Translations under genes and position numbers: made by a program
Assembly: GCA_905479685.1 (NCBI GenBank)
Contig: CAJQNJ010000174.1
Coordinates: 1 to 45,626 of the forward strand
Direction of reading: 5' to 3'
Length of the DNA: 45,626 nucleotides
Source of the DNA: an uncultured Acidimicrobiales bacterium
GTDB taxonomy: Bacteria > Actinomycetota > Acidimicrobiia > Acidimicrobiales > SHLQ01
The notes under the pieces: generated by a model
What the model was told of the DNA's origin: nothing
Seen by the model: only the letters and a program-made list of their open reading frames with translations
Database searches by the model: none
Shown here: positions 27,355 through 35,415 of the stretch, in pieces
Position numbering within the stretch: position 1 is the first letter of the stretch
Layout: every line of letters starts with the position of its first letter

Positions 27355-27705
27355 ATGAATGAGTTCGCCACGCACGCGGCCAACACCCTCTCCACCCTGG
27401 CAACTGACGCAGTTCCCCCGGACGTCCACCTCACCATCGAACAACGAATCGTCGACGGCGATCGCATGATCGATCAGTTTCATGTGCGATTTGCCAATGG
27501 CACCGTCGAAGTCACCCCAGGGCCCGCGGCCGAGCCCGACCTGACGATCCAGCAGGATGTCGAGACAGCGCGGGCCCTCCGAGCGGGCGAAATCCATGCA
27601 CAGCGAGCCTTTCTCACCGGTCGGCTCTCGATCGATGGAGACATAGATTCGTTGCTGACACACGGCGAACTTCTTGCGGACCTCCTCCGGGGTGGAGATG
27701 CCTGA
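27355..27705 (+). CDS. Small SCP2-like protein
   Basis: A 116-aa cytoplasmic protein. The pattern FHVRFANGTVEVTPGPAAEPDLTIQQDVETARALRAGEIHAQRAFLTGRLSIDGDID matches SCP2 (sterol carrier) domains: a strand with a ligand-lining region, then the G-x-[LI]-x-[IV]-x-G-[DN] motif. Such proteins bind lipids or acyl-CoA, though small bacterial ones often have unknown ligands. The ATG has no Shine-Dalgarno. It overlaps the Fpg gene start by 8 nt, so the two are co-transcribed. Confidence 0.75.
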   Translation: MNEFATHAANTLSTLATDAVPPDVHLTIEQRIVDGDRMIDQFHVRFANGTVEVTPGPAAEPDLTIQQDVETARALRAGEIHAQRAFLTGRLSIDGDIDSLLTHGELLADLLRGGDA

Positions 27706-28540
27706 GATCGGGGAGATCACTGCGCACGCCGAGCGCATCGATGCCGAATGGTCGGGCAAGACCCTCGAGAGGTTTCGGCCTATCACCTTCTACGTACTCA
27801 AGACGTTCTCACCCGATCCGAGCACGGCCCACGGCGAGACGCTTCGACGGGTCACCACGCGAGGTAAGTACCTGCAGCTCTGGTTCGACAGTGTGGTCTT
27901 CATCATCCATCTCATGCAGGGGGGCAGGCTACGTCCCGACGAGAAACAGACCGCCAAACCAAGGGGCGGACAAGCGCGATGGATCTTTGCTGACGGGACC
28001 GCACTTCTCCTCACCGAAGCCGGCACTGACAAGCGGGCTGGCGTGTGGGTGATGCCAGTCGATGCGGACTTCGACGCGGAGGGTCCGCTCGACCAACTCG
28101 GTCCCGATGTCGACGGACTGGACCTCGACGCGCTTCGCGAGATACTCGACCAACACTCGATGCGGCTTCACGGACTCTTGCGCCGCCAGACCATCATCGC
28201 CGGCATCGGACGGCGACTTGCCAACGACGTCTGCCACGAAGCGATGATCTCGCCGTTCGCATCGACGTCGAAGCTGAGCGAAGATCAGGTTCGCAACCTC
28301 TTGCACGCGATCGAGAGCTGTGTGTCATCGTCTCTCGAATTCGAACGAGCGCAGTCCGAGATCGTCGCGAGTGCCAAACGCCCCTCCGCCGTGCACAACC
28401 GGACCGGCCAAGCGTGTCCCCGCTGTAGCGACACCATTCGTGAGGTCGCGTACAACAAATACACCGTTCACTACTGCCCAACCTGCCAAACGAACGGCAA
28501 GGTCCTCGCTGACAACACCACGTCGAAGTTCCTGAAATAG
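27698..28540 (+). CDS. Fpg/Nei family DNA glycosylase
   Basis: A 280-aa DNA repair enzyme that excises oxidised bases and nicks the abasic site. It starts MPEIGEI, giving the catalytic Pro2 (after Met removal) and Glu3; Lys in TRGKYLQL fits the conserved lysine near residue 57. A helix-two-turn-helix stretch (IIAGIGRRLANDV) and a C-terminal zinc finger (CPRC...YCPTC) follow. In E. coli Fpg an Arg lies five residues before the third zinc Cys (R-A-T-F-Y-C); here that place is Tyr (KYTVHYC), so lesion binding may differ. The ATG lies within the upstream gene, which ends at 27705. Confidence 0.87.
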   Translation: MPEIGEITAHAERIDAEWSGKTLERFRPITFYVLKTFSPDPSTAHGETLRRVTTRGKYLQLWFDSVVFIIHLMQGGRLRPDEKQTAKPRGGQARWIFADGTALLLTEAGTDKRAGVWVMPVDADFDAEGPLDQLGPDVDGLDLDALREILDQHSMRLHGLLRRQTIIAGIGRRLANDVCHEAMISPFASTSKLSEDQVRNLLHAIESCVSSSLEFERAQSEIVASAKRPSAVHNRTGQACPRCSDTIREVAYNKYTVHYCPTCQTNGKVLADNTTSKFLK

Positions 28541-28552
28541 GCGCGAGCCGAC

Positions 28553-28582
28553 GGCGTCGTGACGTCATCACGTCACGACGCC
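28553..28582. terminator. Perfect 12-bp hairpin between fpg-like gene and mdh
   Basis: GGCGTCGTGACG (28553-28564) and CGTCACGACGCC (28571-28582) pair perfectly around TCATCA. The convergent stops lie at 28540 and 28599, so it suits a bidirectional terminator. No T run is present on either strand. Confidence 0.6.
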
Positions 28583-28598
28583 TACTGAATCGTGTTGA

Positions 28599-29585
28599 TC
28601 AGATCAGACCAAGCTCGGCGACCGTGTCTCGCTCGGACACCAGCTCGGCCGTCGATGCATCGATCCTGCCGCGACTGAAGCCGTCGATCTCGAGCCCCTG
28701 CACGATCGAGTATTCACCGTCAGCGCAGGTCACGGGAAAGGAGCTGATGATGCCTTCGGGCACGCCATAACTCCCGTCAGACGGGATGCCCATCGACACC
28801 CAATCGCCTTCGGGCGTACCGTGCGTCCAGTCGCGCATGTGACCGATAGCGGCGTTCGCCGCCGATGCTGCCGAAGACAGCCCGCGAGCCTTGATGACCG
28901 CCGCACCACGCTTTTGAACAGTGGGAATGAACTCGTTTTCGAGCCATGCCTGATCATCGATCATCGCCGCAGCGTTCGTTCCGTTGACGTTTGCGCGGAA
29001 GATGTCGGGGTACTGCGTCGCCGAGTGGTTGCCCCAGATCGTCATGTTGGTGACGTCGTTGACCGTGGTAGCGGTCTTTTGCGCAACCTGCGTCTTGGCT
29101 CGGTTGTGATCGAGACGCATCATCGCCGTGAACTGTTTGGGATCGAGATCAGGAGCCGCCGACTGCGCAATGAGGGCATTCGTGTTGGCCGGATTTCCGA
29201 CGACGAGGATTTTGACATCCTTGCTCGCATTGTCGTTGATCGCTTTACCCTGCGGTCCGAAGATCCCACCGTTGGCTTGCAGCAGATCGGCTCGCTCCAT
29301 GCCGTCCTTGCGGGGCATCGCTCCGACGAGCAATCCGTAATCGGCATCGCCGAATGCAGCGTTTGCGTCATCGGTGCGCACCATGCCGGCCAGAAGCGGA
29401 AACGCGCAGTCGTCGAGCTCCATAGCGACACCCTCGAGCGCTCCGAGCGCTGGTGTGATCTCGAGCATCTGCAGGATCACCGGCTGATCATCGCCAAGCA
29501 TCTCACCGCTGGCGATTCGGAACAACAAGCTGTATCCGATCTGTCCGGCTGCTCCGGTGACTGCGATGCGTACTGGGTCCTTCAC
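28599..29585 (-). CDS. mdh: Malate dehydrogenase
   Basis: A 328-aa NAD(P)-dependent enzyme of the TCA cycle interconverting malate and oxaloacetate. It has the Rossmann start [17 protein letters not shown], substrate-binding Arg in [15 protein letters not shown] and RLDHNRA, and the catalytic His in [12 protein letters not shown]. This is the group-1 (cytosolic-type, longer) bacterial malate dehydrogenase, not the lactate-dehydrogenase-like group. The start is GTG with GAGGAG 6 nt upstream. Confidence 0.95.
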   Translation of the reverse strand: MKDPVRIAVTGAAGQIGYSLLFRIASGEMLGDDQPVILQMLEITPALGALEGVAMELDDCAFPLLAGMVRTDDANAAFGDADYGLLVGAMPRKDGMERADLLQANGGIFGPQGKAINDNASKDVKILVVGNPANTNALIAQSAAPDLDPKQFTAMMRLDHNRAKTQVAQKTATTVNDVTNMTIWGNHSATQYPDIFRANVNGTNAAAMIDDQAWLENEFIPTVQKRGAAVIKARGLSSAASAANAAIGHMRDWTHGTPEGDWVSMGIPSDGSYGVPEGIISSFPVTCADGEYSIVQGLEIDGFSRGRIDASTAELVSERDTVAELGLI

Positions 29586-29706
29586 GGTGACTCCTCAGGG
29601 GTGGTTCGACCGGTCCCACGATACCCCCGCAGCGGCGATGGGGTCGCTTCACGCGACCTACCGAACACGACGATCTTTCGGTTCGTTCTGTGGAACGGCG
29701 GAGACC

Positions 29707-29958
29707 TCAGCCTGGTCGAAGCCAGCCCTGCTTGATCGCGAACCACATGATTCCAGCGCCAACAATTGCAGCGACGATGACGCTGAGAATTGGGTCGTCA
29801 GCGAGGCCCTGAAAAAGGACGCTCACGACCAAGTTCGAGAGGATTCCGAGGCCAATGGTCTTGGGAAGACCGATGTCCTGACCCCCTGGAAGGATCGCCC
29901 GTGCACCGTATCCGATGATGGCTCCAACGATGATGGCTCCGATGATTGCACCAATCAT
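29707..29958 (-). CDS. GlsB/YeaQ/YmgE family stress-response membrane protein
   Basis: An 83-aa protein with three hydrophobic helices: IGAIIGAIIVGAIIGYGARAI, LGILSNLVVSVLFQG and ILSVIVAAIVGAGIMWFAI. The Gly-rich first helix and ILPGG loop match the transglycosylase-associated (PF04226) family. Its role is unclear beyond association with stress; members are small membrane proteins. AAGGAG sits 7 nt before the ATG. Confidence 0.88.
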   Translation of the reverse strand: MIGAIIGAIIVGAIIGYGARAILPGGQDIGLPKTIGLGILSNLVVSVLFQGLADDPILSVIVAAIVGAGIMWFAIKQGWLRPG

Positions 29959-30045
29959 GTGGCAGCTCCTTCTGTTGGTGGGGTTCGGTGGGTGACGAAC
30001 GCAGGCAACGTGTTAGCAGTGTCGCCATCGATCAGGCGAGTCAGC

Positions 30046-31842
30046 TCACGCTTGTTGCGTGTTTCCGACCCAATCGCGATGAAGTGCGGCATATATGCCA
30101 CCTTGCGTGACCAGATCACGGTGTGGTCCCGATTCCACGATTCGACCGTCATCCATCACGATGACCAGATCCGCGCGTTCGGCTGTCGACAGCCGATGTG
30201 CGATCGACACCGTTGTCCTGCCCCTGCTGAGACGTTCGAGCGCTGCCGCCATGCGTACCTCGGTCTCGGGGTCCACGGCGCTCGTTGCCTCATCAAGGAT
30301 CAACAGACCGGCGTCGGCCAATTGCGCACGAATGAGCGCAACGAGCTGCCTCTCGCCAACAGACACTCCTTCACCACGCTCACCGGCCGCAGTGTCGAGC
30401 CCTTCGGGCAACGAACCCATCCAGTCACCGAGCCCGAGTGAATCGACGGCGGCGTCGATGTCGATGTCGGAGGCACCTGGTCGACCAAATCGGATGTTCT
30501 CGCGAAGCGTTGTGTCGAACAGAAACCCATCTTGGGGGACCATTCGGATCGTTTGATTCCTGCTCGACGTCGAGACCTCCCGAAGATCCACGCCAGCTAC
30601 GAGGACCGATCCATCGGTTGGGTCAGCCAGCCGCGTGAGGAGCTTTGCCATTGTCGTTTTGCCGCTTCCAGTTTCGCCGACGATGGCAACCGATGCTCCC
30701 GAGGCGATCACGACCGACACATCGTGAAGAACCTGGTCTCCCGTGCGATAGGTGAAATCGACGTTTCGGAGCTCGACTTCGGGAGCCCCGTAGTCGAGGG
30801 CCACGCCGGGCGATGGCTCGACGACATCGATCGGCACATCGATCATCTGGAGGATCTTCCACCATCCCGCCAATGCCGTTTGTGTCTGGTCGAGCACCTC
30901 ACCGAGCTGCGATATGGGCTGTATCAGGATCGTGACGAGGAAGAGAAATGCCGTGGCTTCACCGACGGTCAAGGTGTCCGGCCCGAGCAGCACACCGACA
31001 ACAGCGACCGCGCCGGTCGCGACTCCGCCGAAGAAATCCATCGTCGGAGCGAGAACCGAGAAGAACTTGTGTGCGTGCGTTTGTGCGGTGACGAGTTCTC
31101 GATTTGCTTCCTCGAGCCGATCCCCGACTTCTTCTTGATATCCATAGGCACGAATTGTTGCTGCACCAGCCACTGCCTCAGAGGTACGTCCGAGTGTCTC
31201 AGCGGTCTTGGTACGCACATCGTTGTAGGCACGTAGCTGGCGACCCTGGATGGCTCGAAGAATCGGGAGCAGTGGGATGTACACCACGATGGTCAACAGT
31301 GCGAGTTGCCAGCTGTAGAACGCCATGACTGCGAGCGTCCCCACGATCAGCGACGAGTCGACAACCCACGCCAATGCTCCCCATTGGGCGAACTGGGCGA
31401 GCGTTTCGACGTCGCTCGTCACCCGTGCCGTCAGAATGCCTTTTCGACTCGAGGTGTGCTCGGCCAGGCTGAGATGCTGAATGTGTGTGAACGTTCGAAG
31501 CCGTAGCGCGAGCAGGGTGTTCTCGGCAGTCTCGATGACTCGGCGATACGTCAACGTGGTGAGCACGTAGATCACACAAATCAGACCGCCCGCCGCCAAG
31601 GCCGTGCGTACGACAAACGTGACGTCGACGTTGCCTTCATCGAACCCACCGTCGAGCGTCTGTTGAATCAAAACTGGAAGAACGAGGCGAGCCACTGCGC
31701 TGAGCAACGCAAACACCACGGTGACGCGCAAGCCCCGCCGGAGCTCCGGACTCTCCCGCAGCCCACGCCGCAAGATGCCGAGTGCCGGCGGCTGCTCTTC
31801 CTCGATCAGCTCCAATCCCCCGAGCATCACTGTCCTCGACAT
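30046..31842 (-). CDS. ABC exporter half-transporter, catalytic-Glu subunit of a heterodimer
   Basis: A 598-aa protein with six transmembrane helices (about 40-320) and a C-terminal ATPase. Walker A is VGETGSGKTT (389-398), Q-loop Gln437, Walker B LLILDE with catalytic Glu518, and the H-loop His in SIAHRLST. The signature is degenerate: VSVGERQ (493-499) in place of LSGGQ. With the upstream partner's intact LSGGQ, one consensus site can form, so the complex should be an asymmetric type-IV exporter (TM287/288, BmrCD class). Substrate unknown. It starts 55 nt after the partner's stop; no clear ribosome binding site. Confidence 0.9.
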   Translation of the reverse strand: MSRTVMLGGLELIEEEQPPALGILRRGLRESPELRRGLRVTVVFALLSAVARLVLPVLIQQTLDGGFDEGNVDVTFVVRTALAAGGLICVIYVLTTLTYRRVIETAENTLLALRLRTFTHIQHLSLAEHTSSRKGILTARVTSDVETLAQFAQWGALAWVVDSSLIVGTLAVMAFYSWQLALLTIVVYIPLLPILRAIQGRQLRAYNDVRTKTAETLGRTSEAVAGAATIRAYGYQEEVGDRLEEANRELVTAQTHAHKFFSVLAPTMDFFGGVATGAVAVVGVLLGPDTLTVGEATAFLFLVTILIQPISQLGEVLDQTQTALAGWWKILQMIDVPIDVVEPSPGVALDYGAPEVELRNVDFTYRTGDQVLHDVSVVIASGASVAIVGETGSGKTTMAKLLTRLADPTDGSVLVAGVDLREVSTSSRNQTIRMVPQDGFLFDTTLRENIRFGRPGASDIDIDAAVDSLGLGDWMGSLPEGLDTAAGERGEGVSVGERQLVALIRAQLADAGLLILDEATSAVDPETEVRMAAALERLSRGRTTVSIAHRLSTAERADLVIVMDDGRIVESGPHRDLVTQGGIYAALHRDWVGNTQQA

Positions 31843-31897
31843 TTCCGGCCGAGCACTGCGGCACCCGACACGATCGCTGGGAGAACTCCGCTACACA

Positions 31898-33610
31898 TCA
31901 CGCTTCCTCGTATGCCTGGACGAGGGTTCGATAACCGTCTAGTCCGAGTAACTCGTTGTGGGTCCCCGTGGCCACGATCTTGCCCTCGTCAAGAAAGGCG
32001 ATGCGGTCAGCAAGCGCAATGGTCGAAAGTCGATGGGCGACCATGAGAATCGTCATCGGTCGACCATCGAGTCCACGAAGAATTTCGGCCTCGACGCTCG
32101 GATCGAGCGCCGAGGTCGCATCGTCCAGCAGCAGCAACGAGGGGGCCCGAAACAGCGCTCGGGCCAACGCGACGCGCTGTCGTTGTCCTCCCGACAACGT
32201 CACACCTCGTTCCCCAACAACGGTGTCGTAGCCATCGGGTGTTTCGAGAATGAAAGCGTGTGCGTTGCTCGCTCGCGCCGCCTCGAAGACTGCATCATCA
32301 TGTGCAGGATCGCCCATCGTGATGTTCTCTCGAATGGACTCGGCGAACAGAAACGTCTCTTGGAAGACCACGCCGAGTCGAGCCGCCCTTGCGAGCGGCA
32401 ACAGATCGTCCTGACCGACCCCGCCAAGCGCGATCGTTCCCCGATTTGGCGAAATCAAACCAGCTGTGAGCTCGAGCAAGGTCGTCTTGCCACTCCCTGT
32501 GGCCCCGACGAGTGCAAGGGTCTCGCCAGCTCCGATCTCGAGGTCGAGTTCATCCAGAACGATGTTGGCTCCGTGCGCGAACGACACGCCATCGAACCGG
32601 AGCGGCAACGGACCCTCCGGTAGCGCGTCGACGTTGCCATGGTGGGCCTCTGGAAACGGCAGGTCGAGTACACCATCGATCCGTTCCAGGGCGACGACGG
32701 ACGCTGGCATCGACTGCAAGAAGAATCCGACAATCCTGATGGGAAGAGAAAGCACCGAGAACAACGACATCGCGCCCACAACATCTCCGACGCTGATGGT
32801 TCCGTCGTCGACCAACCGTGCGCCGAGGAGCAGAATGACCACAACACCCAGGCTCGGAAGCGTCTCGAGCAGTGGTTCGAATATGGCACGCAAGCCTCCC
32901 ACACGAAGTCGTTTGGACCGCAGGTCTTCGGAGGCTTCACGCATGCGTGCAACCTCGTCGTCAGTACGACCAAGCGTCTTGACGACCATGATTCCGTCGA
33001 AGCTCTCGTGGGCAACATTGGTGACCTCGGCTACCGCCTGTTGCACCTCGGCGGCAGGACCTGCCACTCGAGACGAGTACGCCTGATTGATGATCATCAA
33101 GATGGGCAGAAGCACGACAGCCACGACGCCGAAGAGAGGGTGGACCAAGGCCAGACTGATGATGGCAAGAAAGGCCAACACAACGGTCGCAACCGCAAAT
33201 GCCAGAGGCTTGAGAACAATCCCCGCCACCACCAGATCATTGTCGGCATGTGCCAGCAGCTGCCCCGTCGGGGTCGAGCGGTGAAACGAGAGTGGCTGTC
33301 GAAGGTACTGTGCGTACAGCTGCGCCCGCCATGTTCCGCCGGTGCGATACTCCGCCATTGCAAGGTAGTACCGGCGCACGACCGCACCTGCGCCACGAAC
33401 CAGCGCGATGAGCAAGATGATGAGGAAACCGGTGAGCAACTGCTGGTTACTTACGCCATCGCCGCCGAGACCGGGCACGATCAGCTCGTCTGTCACCCAA
33501 GCAATTGCTCGGCTCAGCGCCACAACCGATACGGCGAACAGGATCGCTCCGGTGATCGCAATTGCGTGAGGAATCGGGTGCGCACGAAAACTTCGGCCGA
33601 TCAGCCGCAT
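31898..33610 (-). CDS. ABC exporter half-transporter, degenerate-Walker-B subunit
   Basis: A 570-aa protein with six transmembrane helices (to about 310) and an ATPase: Walker A VGATGSGKTT (368-377), canonical signature LSGGQRQR (472-479), and Walker B LLLLDD in which Asp497 replaces the catalytic Glu. This fits the non-hydrolysing half of a heterodimeric exporter whose partner is the next gene. The ATG at 33610 follows AAGGGG (close spacing) and begins just before the first helix; the longer frame to 33730 would overlap folD by 94 nt and is rejected. Confidence 0.88.
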   Translation of the reverse strand: MRLIGRSFRAHPIPHAIAITGAILFAVSVVALSRAIAWVTDELIVPGLGGDGVSNQQLLTGFLIILLIALVRGAGAVVRRYYLAMAEYRTGGTWRAQLYAQYLRQPLSFHRSTPTGQLLAHADNDLVVAGIVLKPLAFAVATVVLAFLAIISLALVHPLFGVVAVVLLPILMIINQAYSSRVAGPAAEVQQAVAEVTNVAHESFDGIMVVKTLGRTDDEVARMREASEDLRSKRLRVGGLRAIFEPLLETLPSLGVVVILLLGARLVDDGTISVGDVVGAMSLFSVLSLPIRIVGFFLQSMPASVVALERIDGVLDLPFPEAHHGNVDALPEGPLPLRFDGVSFAHGANIVLDELDLEIGAGETLALVGATGSGKTTLLELTAGLISPNRGTIALGGVGQDDLLPLARAARLGVVFQETFLFAESIRENITMGDPAHDDAVFEAARASNAHAFILETPDGYDTVVGERGVTLSGGQRQRVALARALFRAPSLLLLDDATSALDPSVEAEILRGLDGRPMTILMVAHRLSTIALADRIAFLDEGKIVATGTHNELLGLDGYRTLVQAYEEA

Positions 33611-33636
33611 GCCCCTTCGGAAGATTGTTGCGTCGT

Positions 33637-34494
33637 TCAGGGGTGCGCCCGTTCGGCAGCGGCAACCGTGTTTGCGAGCAGCATCGCCACGGTGAGCGGC
33701 CCAACGCCGCCAAGGCGCGGCGTGATCCAAGAGGCCACCTCTCCGACGTCCTCGTTGACATCTGGAAGAAGTTTCTTTCCTTCCCAGCTGATGCCTCCGC
33801 TCACGACGACAGCACCCGGCTTGACCATGTCCTTCGTGATCGTTCCGGGACGGCCGACCGCTGCGATCACGATGTCGGCCTCGCGCGTGTACTTCGCGAT
33901 ATCGGGAACACCCGTGTGAACAACGGTTGTCGCCGCGTTTGCTCCGGCCTGCTTGGTGGTCATGAGCAGCGCCATCGGTCGTCCAAGGGTCGTGCCTCGG
34001 CCGACGACGACCACGTTCTTGCCGGCGACATCGATCTCGTAGAACTTGAGCATTTCGATGATCCCCGCCGGTGTACAGGGGAGCGGACCAGGCTCTTGCA
34101 GTACGAGCTTGCCGAGGTTCTCGGGGTGAAGACCGTCGGCGTCCTTCAGCGGATCGATCAATGCGAGCGCTGCGCTTGCATTGAACCCGTCGGGCAGCGG
34201 CAGTTGGAGGATGTATCCGTGCACGGTTGGGTCGTTGTTGAACTCGTGCAGCGCAGCGATCAGGGCAGCTTGGCCAGCCTCGGCGGGAATCGCCTTGTGA
34301 TGTGACGTGATACCCACCTGCTCACACGTCTCATGCTTCTTCTTCACGTACGACGCAGACGGCCCGTCGTCACCAACAAGAATCGTGCCGAGTCCGACAG
34401 TCACACCCTTCGCTCGGAGCGCTGCAGCGCGTGACTGGACATCGGCAAGTACGGCTTCGGCCACTGGGCCACCGGCAAGAAACTGTGCGGTCAT
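33637..34494 (-). CDS. folD: Methylenetetrahydrofolate dehydrogenase/cyclohydrolase
   Basis: A 285-aa bifunctional enzyme of one-carbon metabolism converting 5,10-methylene-THF to 10-formyl-THF via methenyl-THF. The catalytic Lys is in SASYVKKKHETC; GYILQLPLPDGFN, VVVGRGTTLGRPMALLM (NADP site) and PRLGGVGPLTVAML are FolD hallmarks. ATG 34494 has a TAGCGT box 7 nt upstream and no Shine-Dalgarno; the in-frame extension to 34689 is rejected. It is 26 nt upstream of the ABC exporter pair on the same strand. Confidence 0.95.
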   Translation of the reverse strand: MTAQFLAGGPVAEAVLADVQSRAAALRAKGVTVGLGTILVGDDGPSASYVKKKHETCEQVGITSHHKAIPAEAGQAALIAALHEFNNDPTVHGYILQLPLPDGFNASAALALIDPLKDADGLHPENLGKLVLQEPGPLPCTPAGIIEMLKFYEIDVAGKNVVVVGRGTTLGRPMALLMTTKQAGANAATTVVHTGVPDIAKYTREADIVIAAVGRPGTITKDMVKPGAVVVSGGISWEGKKLLPDVNEDVGEVASWITPRLGGVGPLTVAMLLANTVAAAERAHP

Positions 34495-34501
34495 CCCGCA
34501 A

Positions 34502-34507
34502 ACGCTA
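34502..34507 (-). promoter_or_regulatory. -10 box of leaderless folD
   Basis: TAGCGT on the minus strand ends 7 nt before the ATG at 34494, so the message should begin at or near the start codon. Confidence 0.5.
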
Positions 34508-34616
34508 GTGGACAACGTGGCGTTCCCAATCCCTGTCCAGCGCGGCCAACTGAACTGCGCTCGCGTGTCCACACAGGATCCCCAAGGCCTATAGACGCTC
34601 GATGCGGCCGACGTGA

Positions 34617-34622
34617 GATACT
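34617..34622 (+). promoter_or_regulatory. Possible extended -10 box of the membrane-protein gene
   Basis: TGA-GATACT gives an extended -10 (TGn plus GATACT) 36 nt before the ATG at 34659. No -35 match stands out. Confidence 0.3.
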
Positions 34623-34658
34623 GGAAGCCAACCGCACTGCGAGCTGACACCCAGGACC

Positions 34659-35333
34659 ATGACCACCTCGACGAAGAATCGACTGCCATTTCTTGCCATG
34701 GCGCTTCCGATCACGGGCGTCGTTGCCACCGTCCTCACCTGGCAAGTACACGTCCGATCGGGCGATGAAACGTTCGTGTGCGACGGCGAGACCTGTGTGC
34801 TCGGCTCGGGCGCGAGTTGGTTGTTGACCGGCATCACGGTGCTCGGCCCATTCGTCGCGCTGATGGGTTTCCTGTGGACACGCCGACTTCACGACCGCGA
34901 TCGCCTCGGCCCGTTTGCGCGCTGGGCAATTCCCGATGGTGAAGAGATCTTCGAAGTGCTCTCGGTCCTCGCAGCTGGCTTGGCCACGTACTGGCTCGTT
35001 CGAAACGGGCCGTCGATCGAGGCCGTCGATGTGGGTCGCCCCAACAGTTGGGTTCTCGAACTGCGGGAGTGGACCGTCGACGACGGAGTGACGGCCAGCC
35101 CGCTCGTACCGAGTCGCGCGACCTGGTTCGCCGTCGGGGCAATCCTCTCGGCACCATTTGCCTTGAGCCTCGGCTCGATGCTCGGCCGAGAGTGGTACGG
35201 GCGGCAGCGGCGAATCGAACAAGACGCCGCTGATGCGAACAAGGACATGATCGATCTGACCGAGCTCGATGCGCCTGCGGTCATCGACCTGCGAGAAGCA
35301 ACGCCGCAGAAGACCGAGATCGACGAGACCTGA
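34659..35333 (+). CDS. Membrane protein of unknown function
   Basis: A 224-aa protein with about four transmembrane helices (10-28, 52-72, 95-112 and about 155-172). A short extracytoplasmic loop after helix 1 has two Cys in VCDGETCVLG, able to form a disulfide. The C-terminal 45 residues are charged and cytoplasmic (EQDAADANKDMIDLTELDA...). No family is recognised. The ATG has AGGA 2-3 nt upstream. It is divergent from folD. Confidence 0.7.
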   Translation: MTTSTKNRLPFLAMALPITGVVATVLTWQVHVRSGDETFVCDGETCVLGSGASWLLTGITVLGPFVALMGFLWTRRLHDRDRLGPFARWAIPDGEEIFEVLSVLAAGLATYWLVRNGPSIEAVDVGRPNSWVLELREWTVDDGVTASPLVPSRATWFAVGAILSAPFALSLGSMLGREWYGRQRRIEQDAADANKDMIDLTELDAPAVIDLREATPQKTEIDET

Positions 35334-35354
35334 CCGCAACTCCACAACACGGTT

Positions 35355-35397
35355 CTGTGCAGGTTGAGATGCCGATATGGCCGCTCCCACTGCACAG
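35355..35397. terminator. Weak hairpin between membrane-protein gene and icd
   Basis: CTGTGCAG (35355-35362) and CTGCACAG (35390-35397) are a perfect 8-bp inverted repeat with a 27-nt loop, between convergent stops. No T tract. Confidence 0.3.
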
Positions 35398-35415
35398 ATC
35401 CGATTGATGTATGGA

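Noticed and set aside
33611-33730. N-terminal extension of the ABC subunit to 33730
   Set aside because: It would overlap folD by 94 nt and adds basic, low-information sequence before the first helix.
32639-33919. Long plus-strand ORF (426 codons) opposite the ABC exporter
   Set aside because: It is an antisense shadow of a well-supported ABC gene, with low-complexity Arg/Gln/Asp/His composition and no motifs.
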